Source: Escarpia spicata | Lineage: Eukaryota > Annelida > Polychaeta > Sabellida > Siboglinidae | Length of the DNA stretch: 64,000 nt | Direction of reading: 5' to 3' | Assembly (NCBI GenBank): GCA_963995525.1 | Contig: OZ023214.1 | Coordinates: 40,211,304 to 40,275,303, forward strand | Part shown: positions 1 through 10,944 of the stretch, piece by piece | Numbering within the stretch: position 1 is the first letter of the stretch | Layout: every line of letters starts with the position of its first letter | The notes under the pieces: model-generated | Seen by the model: only the letters and a program-made list of their open reading frames with translations | What the model was told of the DNA's origin: nothing | Databases searched by the model: none | Made by a program: the position numbers and the translations under genes

Positions 1-84
1 ATAACTACATTGGTCACATTTTTTGTGTCATCGAGACGCAAATGCATATATACGACAAACCAATATACACGCACATACACATGC

Positions 85-204
85 ATACAGTCTTACCCTC
101 TCACATATTGTCTCTCAGACTTAAACTCTTTCACACTTACCCTTACTCAAACTTACTCTCTCACATGTTATCTCTCACACTTACCCTCTATTAGACTTAC
201 CCTC
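85..204. repeat. CT/CA-rich degenerate tandem repeat
   Basis: Irregular copies of a motif like cttaccctctcacat recur (ctctcacatattg, ctctcacatgtta, ctctcacacttaccctcta). It runs directly into the larger minisatellite to its right. No coding signal was seen. Confidence 0.6.
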
Positions 205-692
205 TGAACAGCACAGTACTCATACAACACATGTGCAGCACAGAGAGCACATACAACACATCTGTGCAGCACAGAGAGCACATACAACATATGTATGTAC
301 AGCACAGAACACATACAACACATGTCTGTACAGGACAGTACATACAACATATTTCTGTAGGTACAGTACACATACAACAGATGTCTGTACAGCACAGTAC
401 ATACAACATATTTCTTTACAGCACAGAACACATACAACATATGTCTGTACAGCACAGTACACATACAAAACATGTCTGTACAGCACAGTACACACACAAC
501 ATATGTATGTACAGCACAGTACATACACAATACATGTCTGTACACCACAGAACACATACAGCACGTGTCTGTATAGCACAGTTTACACACAACACATGTC
601 TGTACAGCACAGTACACACACACAGCACATGCATGTACAGCACAGTACACACCAACACAGGTCTGTACAGCACAGTACACATACAATAAATG
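205..692. repeat. 31-bp minisatellite, about 16 degenerate copies
   Basis: The unit is roughly acatacaacacatgtctgtacagcacagtac, with 29-31 bp variants. Typical landmarks are the repeated core tgtctgtacagcacagtac and the spacer acatacaaca. Overlapping open frames on both strands, rich in Cys/Tyr/Val or His/Thr/Gln, are by-products of the repeat and were not called as genes. From about 693 to 1040 no gene was seen. Confidence 0.9.
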
Positions 693-1040
693 TCTTTATC
701 ACACATCTACAACAAAAGCTGCCCCATACATGCAACTGAGCACATGTGTGATACAAGCTTTCTCAGGGTTGATAAAATATTGCTTTTATATAGGTGTCAT
801 TTGAGAATTGGTCATTTCAAAGATATCTGGGGCAATACAAACCGATTTACAGGGCGATACAGAAACACTAATTAAAAGTCTTGATCCGTATTGCCCTGCT
901 CAGGGAGCCAATAAGCAGGCTCCCCAGCAATGTCTAAGCCAATGAGAAACATACATATCATGTTGTCATGGCAACATGCTCCTGACATGAGGTCAGATAC
1001 AGAGCAGATCCAAATCATTCTCAGTGTGACATCCAACAAA

Positions 1041-1555
1041 ATGGCTGCTGAAAGGGTGATTGCGTCTCTTGCTGGTCGTATTTTGAGTTTAGAAAGATAT
1101 ACAGAGGTAACTGACAGCGAAACACACGATTTTGTTGAAGCACAAAAGAATAAAAACACTTGGAGAAAAACGGATGGCGATGTGAAGCTGTTCACAGATT
1201 GGTTGCTTCAAGGCAAAAATGAAAACAGGAACCCGGACTCCGGAGGTCATTCCAGAGCCAGAATTAGACAAATATCTGGCAATGTTTGTTCTATCAATAA
1301 AAAAAAGCAATGGAGAGAATTATGAGCCAGACACCTTGGTGTCAAAATATAACAGTGTCGGCAGGTATCTGCGTGAAAAACGCAAAATAAACATAAATCA
1401 TGATGCGGCATTTACTCACAGTCGGGATGTGTTGTCAAAAAAATGCAAGCAACTCAAACTTCAAGACGCCGGAAAGGGTACAAGATCGAAGAAAGCCGAA
1501 GCCTTTACACCACAGGAAATATCACAGCTGAAGGACAGCAAGGAACTGTCTACAG
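1041..1555 (+). pseudogene. Crypton-type tyrosine recombinase (DUF3504-like), exon 1, frameshifted
   Basis: The reading starts at MAAERVIASLAGRI and continues through KNKNTWRKTDGDVKLFTDWL. After a one-base frame change near 1225-1236 it continues as TPEVIPEPELDKYLAMFVLS, NYEPDTLVSKYNSVGRYLRE and FTPQEISQLKDSKELS. This order (N-terminal DVKLF-W block, E-LDKYL-FVLS, YEPDTL, SIDRYL-like) is that of the Crypton-derived N-terminal SAM-like and recombinase region also found in QRICH1, ZMYM2 and KCTD1 relatives. The segment ends at acag|gtgtgt, a good splice donor in phase 1, and the missing part follows from 2114. The frameshift makes it a probable pseudogene unless there is a sequencing error. Family assignment is by recognition, without a search. 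Confidence 0.78.
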
Positions 1556-2113
1556 GTGTGTATGGTTGTTTACGTTATTATTTTTTTTCAGAATTATGTA
1601 ATCAGCTTGTAAATCGGTGCGAAGATCATGTTTTGATTCATGAGCGTTTGACAGGAGCGGCCTTGACCGCGTGAGCGCTGGTCGATATTGGCACGGTGCC
1701 AACCAGTCTCGGCGTTATTTCTGTTCCATGCTGAAATTTAAAATATTGATAGATTTCATCACCTTTTTTCTGCATAAAAACACATGTCTCCATTAAATAC
1801 CTTATTAATTAGTATCCATACCTCATGATCCGCACTATTTGTGATATTGTTATCACTTAATTCTATATAAATACATGAATAAGTCATTCTCAACTGTACA
1901 AGTGCCGTCTGGTTTTGTTTAAAGCTAAGTGACCTAGAGACGAGTGCATTTTGAGAATAGGGGAGACGGCTTAGTCTATGTTTTACTTTAGTAAAGGGGT
2001 GCTTGGGTTGTAAGACCGATTGTATTTCGCGCGCTATCATTTGGGGTGGATATTACACGGTTGCTTGTGTTTGCATCTGATTTGATAATATGTTATGTAT
2101 GTCTTTCATTCAG

Positions 2114-2340
2114 AAACTCCACTCTCGCTACTGAACTCCATGTGGTTTGTAATGACAATGTTTCTGGGACTGAGAGGCAGAGATGAACATGTGAAGATGT
2201 TATGGGGAGATCTGGAGTTGAAGCAATCTGCAGACAGAAGGGCCCCCGGAGTACGTTGAATTTACTGAGAGGACAACCAAAACCAGGACGGGAACCAACA
2301 CCAAAGACAGGAGGGCTTATAAACCCAAGATGTTTCTTTG
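2114..2340 (+). pseudogene. Crypton-type tyrosine recombinase, exon 2, frameshifted
   Basis: An acceptor (tctttcattcag) opens an exon whose first two bases complete the phase-1 codon left by the exon ending at 1555. The joined reading gives ETPLSLLNSMWF, then LRGRDEHVKMLWGDLELK. After a second frame change in the run ggccccc (about 2241-2252) it gives EYVEFTERTTKTRTGTN and RRAYKPKMF. These match the catalytic-core order of Crypton/ZMYM2-type recombinases (LLNT-W, GLRGR-EH-L-WGD-ELK, E-TERQTKTRTG, KP-MF). The implied intron is 558 bp (1556-2113). The 3' part of the recombinase, with the catalytic Tyr, was not found. Coding ends at a junction with an unrelated fragment on the other strand. Confidence 0.8.
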
Positions 2341-2488
2341 TTTCGGCGTTGAACGTGTGCGCAAGCCATGCTTCACCGCGAGATCATACGCGAGGCGCCT
2401 GACGTCCACGGTCGTCAAGCCGTACAGGCACTTCTCCATATACGCGATGTGTTCGCGCAGCGTGCGTTCCACGTCAGCCGATAGTACT
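2335..2488 (-). pseudogene. CENPB-type HTH fragment of a Tigger/pogo-like transposase
   Basis: Reading leftwards from about 2488, the minus strand gives LSADVERTLREHIAYMEKCL, then YGLTTVDVRRLAYDLAVKHG. After a one-base shift it gives TRFNAET. The spacing of E-L---I--ME, GLT--DVRRLA and the final FN-E is that of the CENPB-type helix-turn-helix that follows the first HTH in pogo/Tigger/jerky transposases. No DDE catalytic region is attached. It abuts the plus-strand Crypton exon within a few bases, so the junction is a nested insertion or rearrangement. From 2489 to 3088 I see no firm gene; a 28-bp segment with acceptor and donor at 2641-2668 could be a small exon but has no recognisable product. 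Confidence 0.6.
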
Positions 2489-3088
2489 GGTTGCATTTAT
2501 ATTCTGCTTGTCTCTAAGCAATATTGTCTGCAGGCAGCTTAGTTTCCTGTTGTATACACTGCTGTGTTCTTTTTAAATTCTAGCATCTTGGTTAAAACTT
2601 GACAACTTAGACACATAAATAAAAAACGCCTGAATTACAGACTAGTGTCATGTTGCCAATGCAACTGGGTAAGAGAATATTCCCATTATCACATGTATTG
2701 TTATTCTATATTGTTGCTCTCCCCTCTGTCCCTAAAAGCCGGGATGAGGCTGGCATCGATATGGGTCCTCAATTATTTTGTTTTACTTGTTACATTGCTA
2801 ACGTCTCCACCACCCATCTCCACTCCCCGGTCCCTTGATCTCCACTTCCTCCCAATCCAACCAAGTCTATCTTCACACAGTCCTCCCATCTTCCTATTCT
2901 CCTATCATCTAGTCTCTCCGTTGACCGTTCCCTTCCATTCATTCCATGTGTCTAGCGAATGTTCACCGACTCCTCATTAGCGTCCCCCTAAAGCTCTCTT
3001 CTCACTCCTGCATTTCCTCCCACCCAGTATTGCATGTGTACATATTGGTTTCTCATATTAAACTTATACTGATTCGTTCACTTTGTAG

Positions 3089-3241
3089 GAATGCAAACGA
3101 TGCTGCATCACCAACAAATGCAACGCCGATAACTTTAATTCAGCCTATGGGTTCCTGCATGGTGGATTCTGGGTAAAAGTGAATATTGCGATAGCATCGC
3201 TTATCATGTACTCTGTCACCCTGCTGCTGCTGCTGCTGTAA
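3089..3241 (+). CDS. Terminal exon of a Ly6/uPAR three-finger protein with GPI-anchor signal
   Basis: The acceptor cactttgtag is followed by a 50-codon open segment ending in TAA. It starts ECKRCCITNKCN, which contains the CC-x4-CN signature closing Ly6/uPAR three-finger domains. A small-residue stretch (NSAYGFLHGG) then leads to a hydrophobic C-terminus (VNIAIASLIMYSVT plus six Leu) with no charged tail, the standard layout of a GPI-attachment signal. The product would be a cell-surface, disulfide-rich protein. The six Leu codons are a CTG run. Earlier exons (signal peptide and first fingers) were not located. The exon enters in phase 0. A possible AATAAA lies near 4128, implying a 3' UTR of about 0.9 kb. 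Confidence 0.75.
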   Translation, partial: ECKRCCITNKCNADNFNSAYGFLHGGFWVKVNIAIASLIMYSVTLLLLLL

Positions 3242-5589
3242 TGGACACATCAGGTGGAATGGGAAAACAAGACGACGACTGATACTGACAAGCGACCTCA
3301 CTCAAATCACACCCTAGATCTCACTGTAGGCATGTAAAACACAGTTGTACTGCATGTCAGCAATGCTGTTGTGTTCTACGTCTGCACTTGTACGCTTTGT
3401 AGATGCACTATGACAAAAATGTTAACGGTGGTTCTTTATCATGATGCCATCATTTCGTTGTTGCCTGCAGTTGTTTACATGTAGCTGATAGGAGCCACTT
3501 ATTTTAAACAGACTTGCCACATTTTCTTGGTAAGAGATCCTTTATTGTTGACTTGAAACTATAAATCCGTAAAATGTTTATCTCTAGGTAAACGATCAAT
3601 AGCATTCCTATGCCAATCAAATGTCGGCATCAAAGAAACTACAAAAAATAACACATCAAACTAAACTTGTTGGAAATCTGTCTAGCATCAACAGTTGTTG
3701 GCTTTTCAACCACTATATCTAACATTTAACTTTGTCATTTGGGTTGATACTTGTGTTATGACTACAAGAATATACATTCAGTATTACTAGTTAAAAATAT
3801 AAAGTAAATCCATAATAAAACCAAATGCAACCATATTCCTACCAACATTCAAAAACTGTTTATTATATTTGGGAAATCTGTAAGCCGTGGCATATCAGTA
3901 AATTTGTTTATTTGCATCTGTGTTGTCCGTGTAAAGCAACTGCATTACCAGCACAAAAAAAGTTCTTATCTAGAGTTGTCAGATGAAATCAAAGCATGAT
4001 ATTTTGGGAGATTGTGTTCCTGGTTGTTGGGTCATGTGACCAGCTAGCAGTTCCTGCAAGTCGGTGAGCACCAGCTGTGAAGACTCAACTCTGGGTGGAA
4101 TGTACACGGAAAGTTTGATGTTGTCTGAATAAACTGCATATGTGTGTTTGTTCACTTTGGTCCTGCGATCATCATCACGAACCCATTAATTGCTTGATTT
4201 TATTGCTTGTTTGTAAAGTTCACTGGAACTGACAATGCTGCTGTTGCGAACATGTTTTATGTTCATGGGTTTAGTCATTCACATCTGACATGTGTTCATC
4301 TGAGGTTCAAAAGCTTATTTCCAGTCTCTTATTCATTCACTACTTAGGTTTACAATAATGTGCTACAAAAATGGATATGGCCCCATATACACCGAGTGCT
4401 CTATGGTGGTTTCCATCACAAGATAATCTAAAGACAATACTCTGACAGCATTCAGTCACAAATATATTGTTACTAGTGATGCACTTTTAGACGGTTAAGT
4501 CCACAAAACAGCACTGACCCTTGTTCGTCATCACCCCAGTCAATGTGACCCTGTGTGACTGGCCGCGAGTACTGCATAAATGCCTGTCAACTCTCGGTCT
4601 TCTTCAAACTAGCCGATGGATAGCTTTCATAATCCCACCACTACTCAACCATAGCTTCTGAAATGACACCATGTATGTGTGTGTGTATGCGTGTGTGCAT
4701 GAGTGGCATGTAGCCCTGTCCACTGTGCATATCAGTCAACTTTCTACATCCCCAAGAGAGGCATACTTAAGGCAATCTTATCAGACCACCCTTTATGTTA
4801 TCTGCTGAGGGAGTAGAACGATATTACATTGTGCAGGTGACTTATGAAAGAACCTACATTGTCATCTCCCTAGAAGTGAAAAGTGCCCTCCTGGTAGAGA
4901 GAGCCAAAACACTTGTTGATGTCAAGCAGGAGATCGAGTTAAGCACTATAAACATGCCTCTGTAGTCAAATATAGAAATAGGACCAGAGCAGGTCTGGAG
5001 ACAACATATAAGGAAGAAGTCATTCTAAGCATACTGTTAGACACCAACTTCGGTAGCAACTTGGAAGGGGATATTCATGCCATAATTGTTTGCCTAACTG
5101 GACAACATCTCAGGACTTCAGTTAGGTTGGAAGTACATTATTATTTAAACAGACACTCCGGATTTTGACATATACATCTTTCGAAACGGTGTACACAATG
5201 TTAGTGGTCGGCAGTTACATTGGTAAAATACAGCCTAAAACGAATTAAAATCTACATAATATGTTATACTTGTATAGTGATACAGATTCTTTGTGGGGTC
5301 GTACATGTCAACCGGTCTAAGCACGAACGGATTGATGCCCACGAACATTATTATTTATAAGTTTACAACTTCACATTTACTCCTTTCCAAACATGTTTTA
5401 TTATGCCATTACATTGCACATTCCAACAATTACCACCTTCGTGAATTGCATGCATGACTTGATTTTGACTAATGATTTAAATAAATTGTTTTGATTTGTT
5501 TGTTCTACAATGTGTTTCAACCAACATTCAATAAATATTAAATGAAATTACTGCCGGATATACCAAAAATCTCAGATATAGAAGACTCT
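3242..5589. other. Non-coding stretch; possible 3' UTR then AT-rich DNA
   Basis: There are no convincing exons on either strand. The first 0.9 kb could be the 3' UTR of the Ly6-type exon, with an AATAAA at 4128-4133. A short TG-rich patch lies at about 4674-4700. The rest is AT-rich sequence with scattered stops. Confidence 0.5.
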
Positions 5590-6286
5590 GGTAAGTTAGC
5601 CATGTGTGCGTGTACCAAACGAAAACCCCCTGAACGTAGGTTTCATACAAGCTTTTTTGTATTGGAAGATTTGTTTTGTGAAGCGCAGTATCCTGTCCTA
5701 ATAACCTCTGTATGCGCTTTACATTTTACCCCTGGTGCACTTATTTCTTCGTACACCTTTATGAGAAATAAGTATTACTTTGATGACACAACTATCAAAT
5801 ACATTTGCAAGCGCGCATAAAAGGAAGCGTTATGCAACGATGACATAACATATTATGATTCATGTAAACTCGCTGTTAAGGCTGAAATCATAGCTCATAA
5901 AATATCAAAGTGTTTATTGATGATTTATGCATTATAACATCGTAATATTTTGTATATTCATAACATCGTAGTTGTTAACTCTAACGAAATTGCATATTGC
6001 CGGACATGACATCGGAAGATGGGGGAATGTTCACTTTTTTAATCCCCTCAAGAGTCAAGCGGACTCTTTGTTTTAGAGGAGGTTACATTCGAGCTGGTGA
6101 TGAACCATTTCTGCTAAAAGGATTTGGCATTGATAATTAATTGTGTATATTAACAAGTTCAAAAGCCGCAGTCACAATGACGATGCAAGTTGACCATAAG
6201 AGTATGGGGAAACGATTTAAGATGCTGACTGAGAACACCAAGATGACAGTCTACCAGGCCTTTGTGCTGCATTAGCACCCTCCTCT
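5590..6286 (+). repeat. Dispersed repeat, copy 1 (copy 2 at 12566-13207)
   Basis: This block and 12566-13207 are near-identical, beginning at ggtaagttag and ending at caccctcctct. Copy 1 is longer: the second copy lacks about 55 bp around 5762-5820 and a dozen bases near 5600. Shared landmarks include gccggacatgacatcggaag and aagccgcagtcac. Its last 120 bp encode the start of a reverse-transcriptase tail, so the family is a remnant of a non-LTR retrotransposon. Confidence 0.85.
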
Positions 6287-6730
6287 ACGACAGCGAATCG
6301 TGGAACACCTACATGCTCCAGAAGTGCCGTCTCAACACCTTAATCCACATGCGGTGCCTCAATCGCATCCTCAATATCACCTGGCAGGACCGTGTCCATT
6401 ACAGCGACATACTGGACCGTGCTAGGATCCCCAGGATGTAGGACTATACTCACTGCTGAGACAGAAACATCTCCACTCGCTGGGCCTGGCATGGAGGATG
6501 GCCGCTTGCGAAAGTCACCCGACAACTCGCCAGTGAGAGAAAACAGTGGGATCGACGCACAACCCTCATATCCAAAGACGTGTGTAAGCACGACGTGAAA
6601 GCTTGCAACATCAGCTCTGAAGACTGGGAGGCAGATGTCGAAAATCACACTGCTTGGCGTCAAACTGCTTGGTATCAGACTGTATACAGAGGCATTGGAT
6701 GTGCTGACGGAAAGAGACACTAGCATATGC
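6165..6730 (+). pseudogene. Non-LTR retrotransposon RT C-terminal region (decayed)
   Basis: The plus strand reads ENTKMTVYQAFVL, TLLYDSESWNTYMLQKCRLN, IHMRCLNRILNITWQDRV and ILDRARIPRM. After frame changes it continues VTRQLASERKQWDRRTTLIS and DVKACNISSEDWE. This is the well-known post-catalytic tail of RTE-like EN-RT polyproteins (VYRACVLSTLLYGSE-W, HMRCLRRIL-I-WQD, KDVCK-DLKAC-I---WE). Several stops and shifts make it non-functional. It is one of the few LINE fragments on the plus strand. Confidence 0.85.
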
Positions 6731-6984
6731 GGCTGAGAAGAGCTCTAGGGTGCGGCACAATTAGTAATAATAAAGGTTCTTTTACCGCGCGATCTCTAAC
6801 TAATAGTTAATGAATGCGCTCACAATATAGAAACATTATAAAAACAATTAAAATAATATATAAATTAGTTATAAATTAATTAATTTACAAAATATATTAA
6901 TAAATTAACAAGAGTCACTGAAACGTCCTGTAAATAAATCTTGCTATTGTAAGTTTGTTTAAATAAATAATATGTCTTCAGGTG
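6731..6984. other. AT-rich linker
   Basis: Very AT-rich sequence (ataatatataaattagttataaatt) between two retroelements that converge tail to tail. No gene was seen. Confidence 0.6.
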
Positions 6985-7313
6985 ACGTTTAAATAAAAAC
7001 ACAGACGGAGCATCTCGTAGAGTCAGTGGCAGTTCGTTCGATTTGGCCGGACCAGTTATGCCAAACGCTCGCTTGCCGATGGATTTTGATGCTCGTGGAA
7101 CTGCAAGCTAAAGATGGCCATGAAGCTGCCGAAACGAGGATTGCGAGTTCGTGGATGTAGTAGAGGTACTTCGGCGACAAACCATGGAGCACCTTATCAA
7201 TACACACAAGTACTTTAAACAAAATGCGTTGTCTGACTGGCAACCAGTGCAGAAGCGCCAGTACTGGTGTGATGTGTGAAGATATAGGTGTGAGGACAAC
7301 TAGGCGGGCTGCC

Positions 7314-8960
7314 CTACTGTGTATCTTCTGGAGACGTGCTAAGTGAAATTCGCAGCAGAGCGTTGCAGTAATCTAAGCTTGAAACAACCAGCGCAATGAC
7401 CAATGAATGGCAGACAGGCTTCGTGATATAGGCCCTGATGGAGCTAATACGTCTTAGATGGTAGTTACACTTCTTGCAAACAGCATCAACATGCTGCTTC
7501 ATGCTCATGTGAATGTCAAAGTGAGCTGCCAAATTTCTGACAGAGACAACAGGTTTGATGTTGACTCCACCAACAACGAGGTACTCTGGAAGTCCAAATT
7601 TCTTTAGATGATAGGGACCGAGGGCCACCATAAATTCAGTCTTATTGTCGTTTAGCTTGAGTTTATGCTTAACCATCCAACATTTGACCTCACTGATGCA
7701 GTCACTAAGTCTCTGAACAGCGCACTCTAAGTCACCAGATATGTGAGGACAGTAGGATGTGTATATCTGAAGATCATCAGCAAATTTATGATATTCCACA
7801 GAGTGTCTCGTTAGTATGTCCTGCATTGGTGCTGTGTACACAGTGAACAACAACGGACCCAACACCGAACCCTGTGGAACACCGTATCTCACAGGGCGTT
7901 CTTCAGATGCATCCACCCCAATCCGTAGACGGTGGGTACGATCCGACATGTACGAACCGAACCATGCAAGTGCCGCGCCAGATATTCCCAGGTGGCTATG
8001 CATAGTCTTTAGAAGGATAGCAGCATCGATCGTATCGAACGCAGAAGATAAATCCAGGAGAACCAGAAGGACACCCCTGGAATCTGCCATGTAACTGGTG
8101 ATATTGTGCTGCACTCTCATTAAAGCAGTTTCTGTGCTGTGTCGGGGTTTGTATGCCGATTGTAGCTGCTCGTGAAGGCCATTGTCACTTAGATGTTGAA
8201 TAAGTCGTTTGGCTGCTACCTTTTCCAAGACTTTAGACACGAATGGCAAACTTGAAACTGGACGGTAATTTTTCAGCGTGTTTCGATCCAAGGTCGGTTT
8301 TTTCAACAGCGGTGTTATGACAACCTTCTTGAGTTCCCGCGGAACAGTGGCCGACTCGAAAGACATATTGATAAGATGAGTCAGTATAAGAATATGAGTA
8401 GGAAGAGTGCTCTTTAGTAGCGATAGAGGGTCCAAGCGTGATGACTTGGGTTTAGCATCCTGGATAATTTTCTGCACTTCACACGTACTTGCAGCACACA
8501 TTTCAGTCATAGGATGTTCAACTACTATCTGTGTCGCAGTTTCGATGTCGCTCATGTTTGTTTCCGAGGCATCAATTTCATTCATGATTTTCGCAATGTT
8601 TTCTTCAAAAAAGTTCAGAAACTGGCAGCATAATTTCTCCCTTGAATCAGTGTCAGGCAGTTTGAAAGATTCGACCTTTAGCAGGCTGTTCACGGCTTCG
8701 AAGGCTGTATACTGATCGGCATCATGGAGTAGACTCTGATAATGCTGAATTTTGGCTTGCCGTATCCTCGCGCTGACAGCATTACGATGATTCACGTATG
8801 TTCTTCTGTGTATGTCTAATCCTGATGCACGCCAAATGTTCTCCTTTTGGCGACGTAACTTTCGCATGGCATGTAATTCCTCCAAGGTGGAGTTCTTCTC
8901 TTGCGTGGCCGCCGTAGCATTGACGGAGCAATTTAATCCAAGGCCGAAATAACAGCACAC
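7314..8960 (-). CDS. Reverse transcriptase domain, uninterrupted 548-codon frame
   Basis: The frame carries the RT blocks in order: a charged spacer (MRKLRRQKENIWRASGLD), KNYRPVSSLPFVSKVLEKV, RHSTETALMRV, LLVLLDLSSAFDTID, RYGVPQGSVLGPLLF, and the catalytic FADDLQIY. These are followed by LKLNDNKTEFMV and VRNLAAHFD. Motif A (LLDLSSAFDT), motif B (GVPQGSVLGP) and motif C (FADD) are all intact, so the polymerase core is potentially functional. The frame ends prematurely after SLVIALVVSSLDYCNALL, where family members continue. The endonuclease upstream is frameshifted, so this is a remnant of a recently active copy. Residues before LEELHAMRK are probably not native. Confidence 0.88.
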   Translation of the reverse strand: MCCYFGLGLNCSVNATAATQEKNSTLEELHAMRKLRRQKENIWRASGLDIHRRTYVNHRNAVSARIRQAKIQHYQSLLHDADQYTAFEAVNSLLKVESFKLPDTDSREKLCCQFLNFFEENIAKIMNEIDASETNMSDIETATQIVVEHPMTEMCAASTCEVQKIIQDAKPKSSRLDPLSLLKSTLPTHILILTHLINMSFESATVPRELKKVVITPLLKKPTLDRNTLKNYRPVSSLPFVSKVLEKVAAKRLIQHLSDNGLHEQLQSAYKPRHSTETALMRVQHNITSYMADSRGVLLVLLDLSSAFDTIDAAILLKTMHSHLGISGAALAWFGSYMSDRTHRLRIGVDASEERPVRYGVPQGSVLGPLLFTVYTAPMQDILTRHSVEYHKFADDLQIYTSYCPHISGDLECAVQRLSDCISEVKCWMVKHKLKLNDNKTEFMVALGPYHLKKFGLPEYLVVGGVNIKPVVSVRNLAAHFDIHMSMKQHVDAVCKKCNYHLRRISSIRAYITKPVCHSLVIALVVSSLDYCNALLRISLSTSPEDTQ

Positions 8961-9750
8961 GTATATATATCAAGAATGGAATCCGGATCTGTGGGTGATG
9001 TATCAAAGCCAGATAAGTTGGAATTGATTTCACTGGTCAGTGTTTTACAATCAACATGTCGAAGATCTCTTCTGGGTTGTAGTTTAGCCTGGGGGTAGTT
9101 CTTGTCGGCTGTGTGCTCGATAGAGAATGTTACTGATTTGTGGTCAGATATTTCGCTGCTGATCACGGACACTTTGCTGATGATAGGGTCGGTTGCGAGA
9201 TGAGATGACAAGATCCAAAGTGTGACCAGCCTTGTGAGTTGAACAATCAACATGTTGATGTAAATCATGTATCTGTAATAAATCCATGAATCGGGAGACC
9301 CCAGGTGCTGAACAAACATCAACATGCAGATTGAAATCTCCCGTGATGACAACTCTACCAGCAGCAGAAGCCAGGTTAGCAGTCAAATCATCAAATTCGT
9401 CCAAGAACTCTGGTATAGGTGACGATGGTGGACGGTATATTGCAAGCACTGTCAGATGCTTACATCGCACTGTTAGATGCTACAACATAGAGTATTCGGT
9501 AGTGTTCGTAGATATAAAAGGCAGTTCGGTTTTGTGTACAATGCAAAGGCCACCACCTCTCTTTTCTTTTCTTCAACTCTGAAAAATGAATAGCCTGGAG
9601 AACAGAGGTTGATGACTGTAGCAGTGTATTCCTCTTTTAACCACGTCTCTGTCAAAATGGCGACATCAGCCGCCGTGTCAATGATGTGTTCTCTGACGAG
9701 GAATGCTTTGCCAAGAACAGAGCGTGTGTTCTGCAACAGGACATTTAATT
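8940..9750 (-). pseudogene. APE-type endonuclease of the same retrotransposon, frameshifted
   Basis: The minus strand carries QNTRSVLGKAFLVREHIIDT and DVAILTETWLKEEY (9473-9736). It then has RCKHLTVLAIYRPPSSPIPE and VVITGDFNLHVD (9144-9470), and CSTHKAGHTLDLVISS with ISDHKSVTFSI farther left. The TETWL, YRPP, GDFN-H-D and SDH landmarks are those of AP-endonuclease-like domains of non-LTR elements, which nick the target site. At least two frame changes separate the blocks. Confidence 0.85.
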
Positions 9751-10060
9751 AAGTTTCCCTCGCCGACCTCTGTACGGGAGTAAAGTTAGCCACATTCACG
9801 CCTGTTTCTTTACAAACAGATGCCTGCCGCGCAGAAACAACACACTTGATACTACGGACCTTACGCACGCCGGCCCTGCAACCGCGCTTTGTTTTGTGTT
9901 GGCCACAATACCGCAATAAGTTCCATGCAGTTCGTTGAAGATGGCCTTAGTGTTTCAATGCTGTTCCCGATGTTACGTAGCATGGTTGCTGAGTAACGCA
10001 GTGTCATGGAGCCAAGTTCAACACAAAGCAACCGGCTGTAGATGATTAAAACTCGCAAAT

Positions 10061-10930
10061 TGTAGACAGGTAAAAGCAGATAATATAAAAAATTTCAGAT
10101 CTCTGTGATGCACAAACGTTCACAATAGTCCAAACTTACGTTGATAGTTAAATGATGATGATCAACGTTCCGAAATGCACAAAACAATACGTCCTTAAAA
10201 ACTGGATCTGCCACAAGGCGCGATCGATAAAAATGCAAAAAATAACGTCATATGGGATTCAAGCCTGCGACCAAAATATTTGTGTTTTGCTGCAGTGTCC
10301 ACTTGGTCTCATAGGCAGTGCTCTGCATACAAACCTTCTTAATAAATGCAGTGGGCTATGCAGAGAACCTCCTGCGTTATTCAGATGTTTCATTGTGTTA
10401 TACACATACACACACACATATATATATACTAAAAAAACGAACACAGACAGTGTTAATGAAAATATATAAAATGTGAACTTGATTGTGTTTAATTTGTTCT
10501 GCTGTGTAAGTTGTACCAATAAAAAGGTAAGTTCTTGTATAACGTGCATATCGAGCCTTTAGTTAGGACTGCATGCTAAAAATGTTTTACATTTTAACCC
10601 CTTGTAGATCTGTTCAATCGAACATCATGTCAATGTTTTTGGAAGCATTCAGCCCCATTACAATTACTGCACAAAGACTATGTTCATACACAAATATCAA
10701 CCACTATGTAGAGCCAGATAATCATTCGATCTTACTGCTGAATTAACTGAATAAGTGCTGCCACCTCTTGGATTAATTATTGGTATCCGATAGACTTTCA
10801 AGCAGAAATTATGATGCTACCTACCAGGGGGCGCCAGGGATAGCAGGTTAATTTGTTGATTGCCATGGGATGTACAGCTGTCAACGAATGTAATAGCCAC
10901 TGTGTTGAATGTTCCATTTGAGCTATATCT
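10061..10930. other. No recognised gene; short CA/TA microsatellite
   Basis: There are open frames on both strands near 10150-10550, but their translations are low in information and unfamiliar. A CA/TA patch lies at 10404-10430. No repeat boundary or RNA gene was recognised. Confidence 0.4.
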
Positions 10931-10944
10931 GTGTCTGCAATATT

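Larger units (their letters stand above)
6985..10060 (-). mobile_element. CR1/L2-like non-LTR retrotransposon, nearly full length
   Basis: From right to left: a remnant upstream of the endonuclease (GCRAGVRKVRSIKCVV, CKETGVNVANFTPVQRSARE), an APE endonuclease in several frames (about 8940-9750), a long intact RT frame (7314-8960), and a C-terminal remainder in shifted frames to about 6989. The last part includes HITPVLALLHWLPVRQRILF-like and KVLHGLSPKYL segments. The RT reads as CR1/L2-like within the Jockey superfamily, by recognition only. The region 9760-10060 holds poorly conserved 5' sequence. Confidence 0.85.

Noticed and set aside
168..739. Long Cys/Tyr/Val-rich and His/Thr-rich open frames on both strands
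   Set aside because: They track the 31-bp minisatellite and are open in several frames at once, which is the behaviour of a repeat and not of a gene.
2641..2668. 28-bp micro-exon (acceptor gaattacag, donor gtaaga) upstream of the Ly6 exon
   Set aside because: Splice-like ends only. Its reading (LVSCCQCNW) does not fit the missing Ly6 part convincingly.
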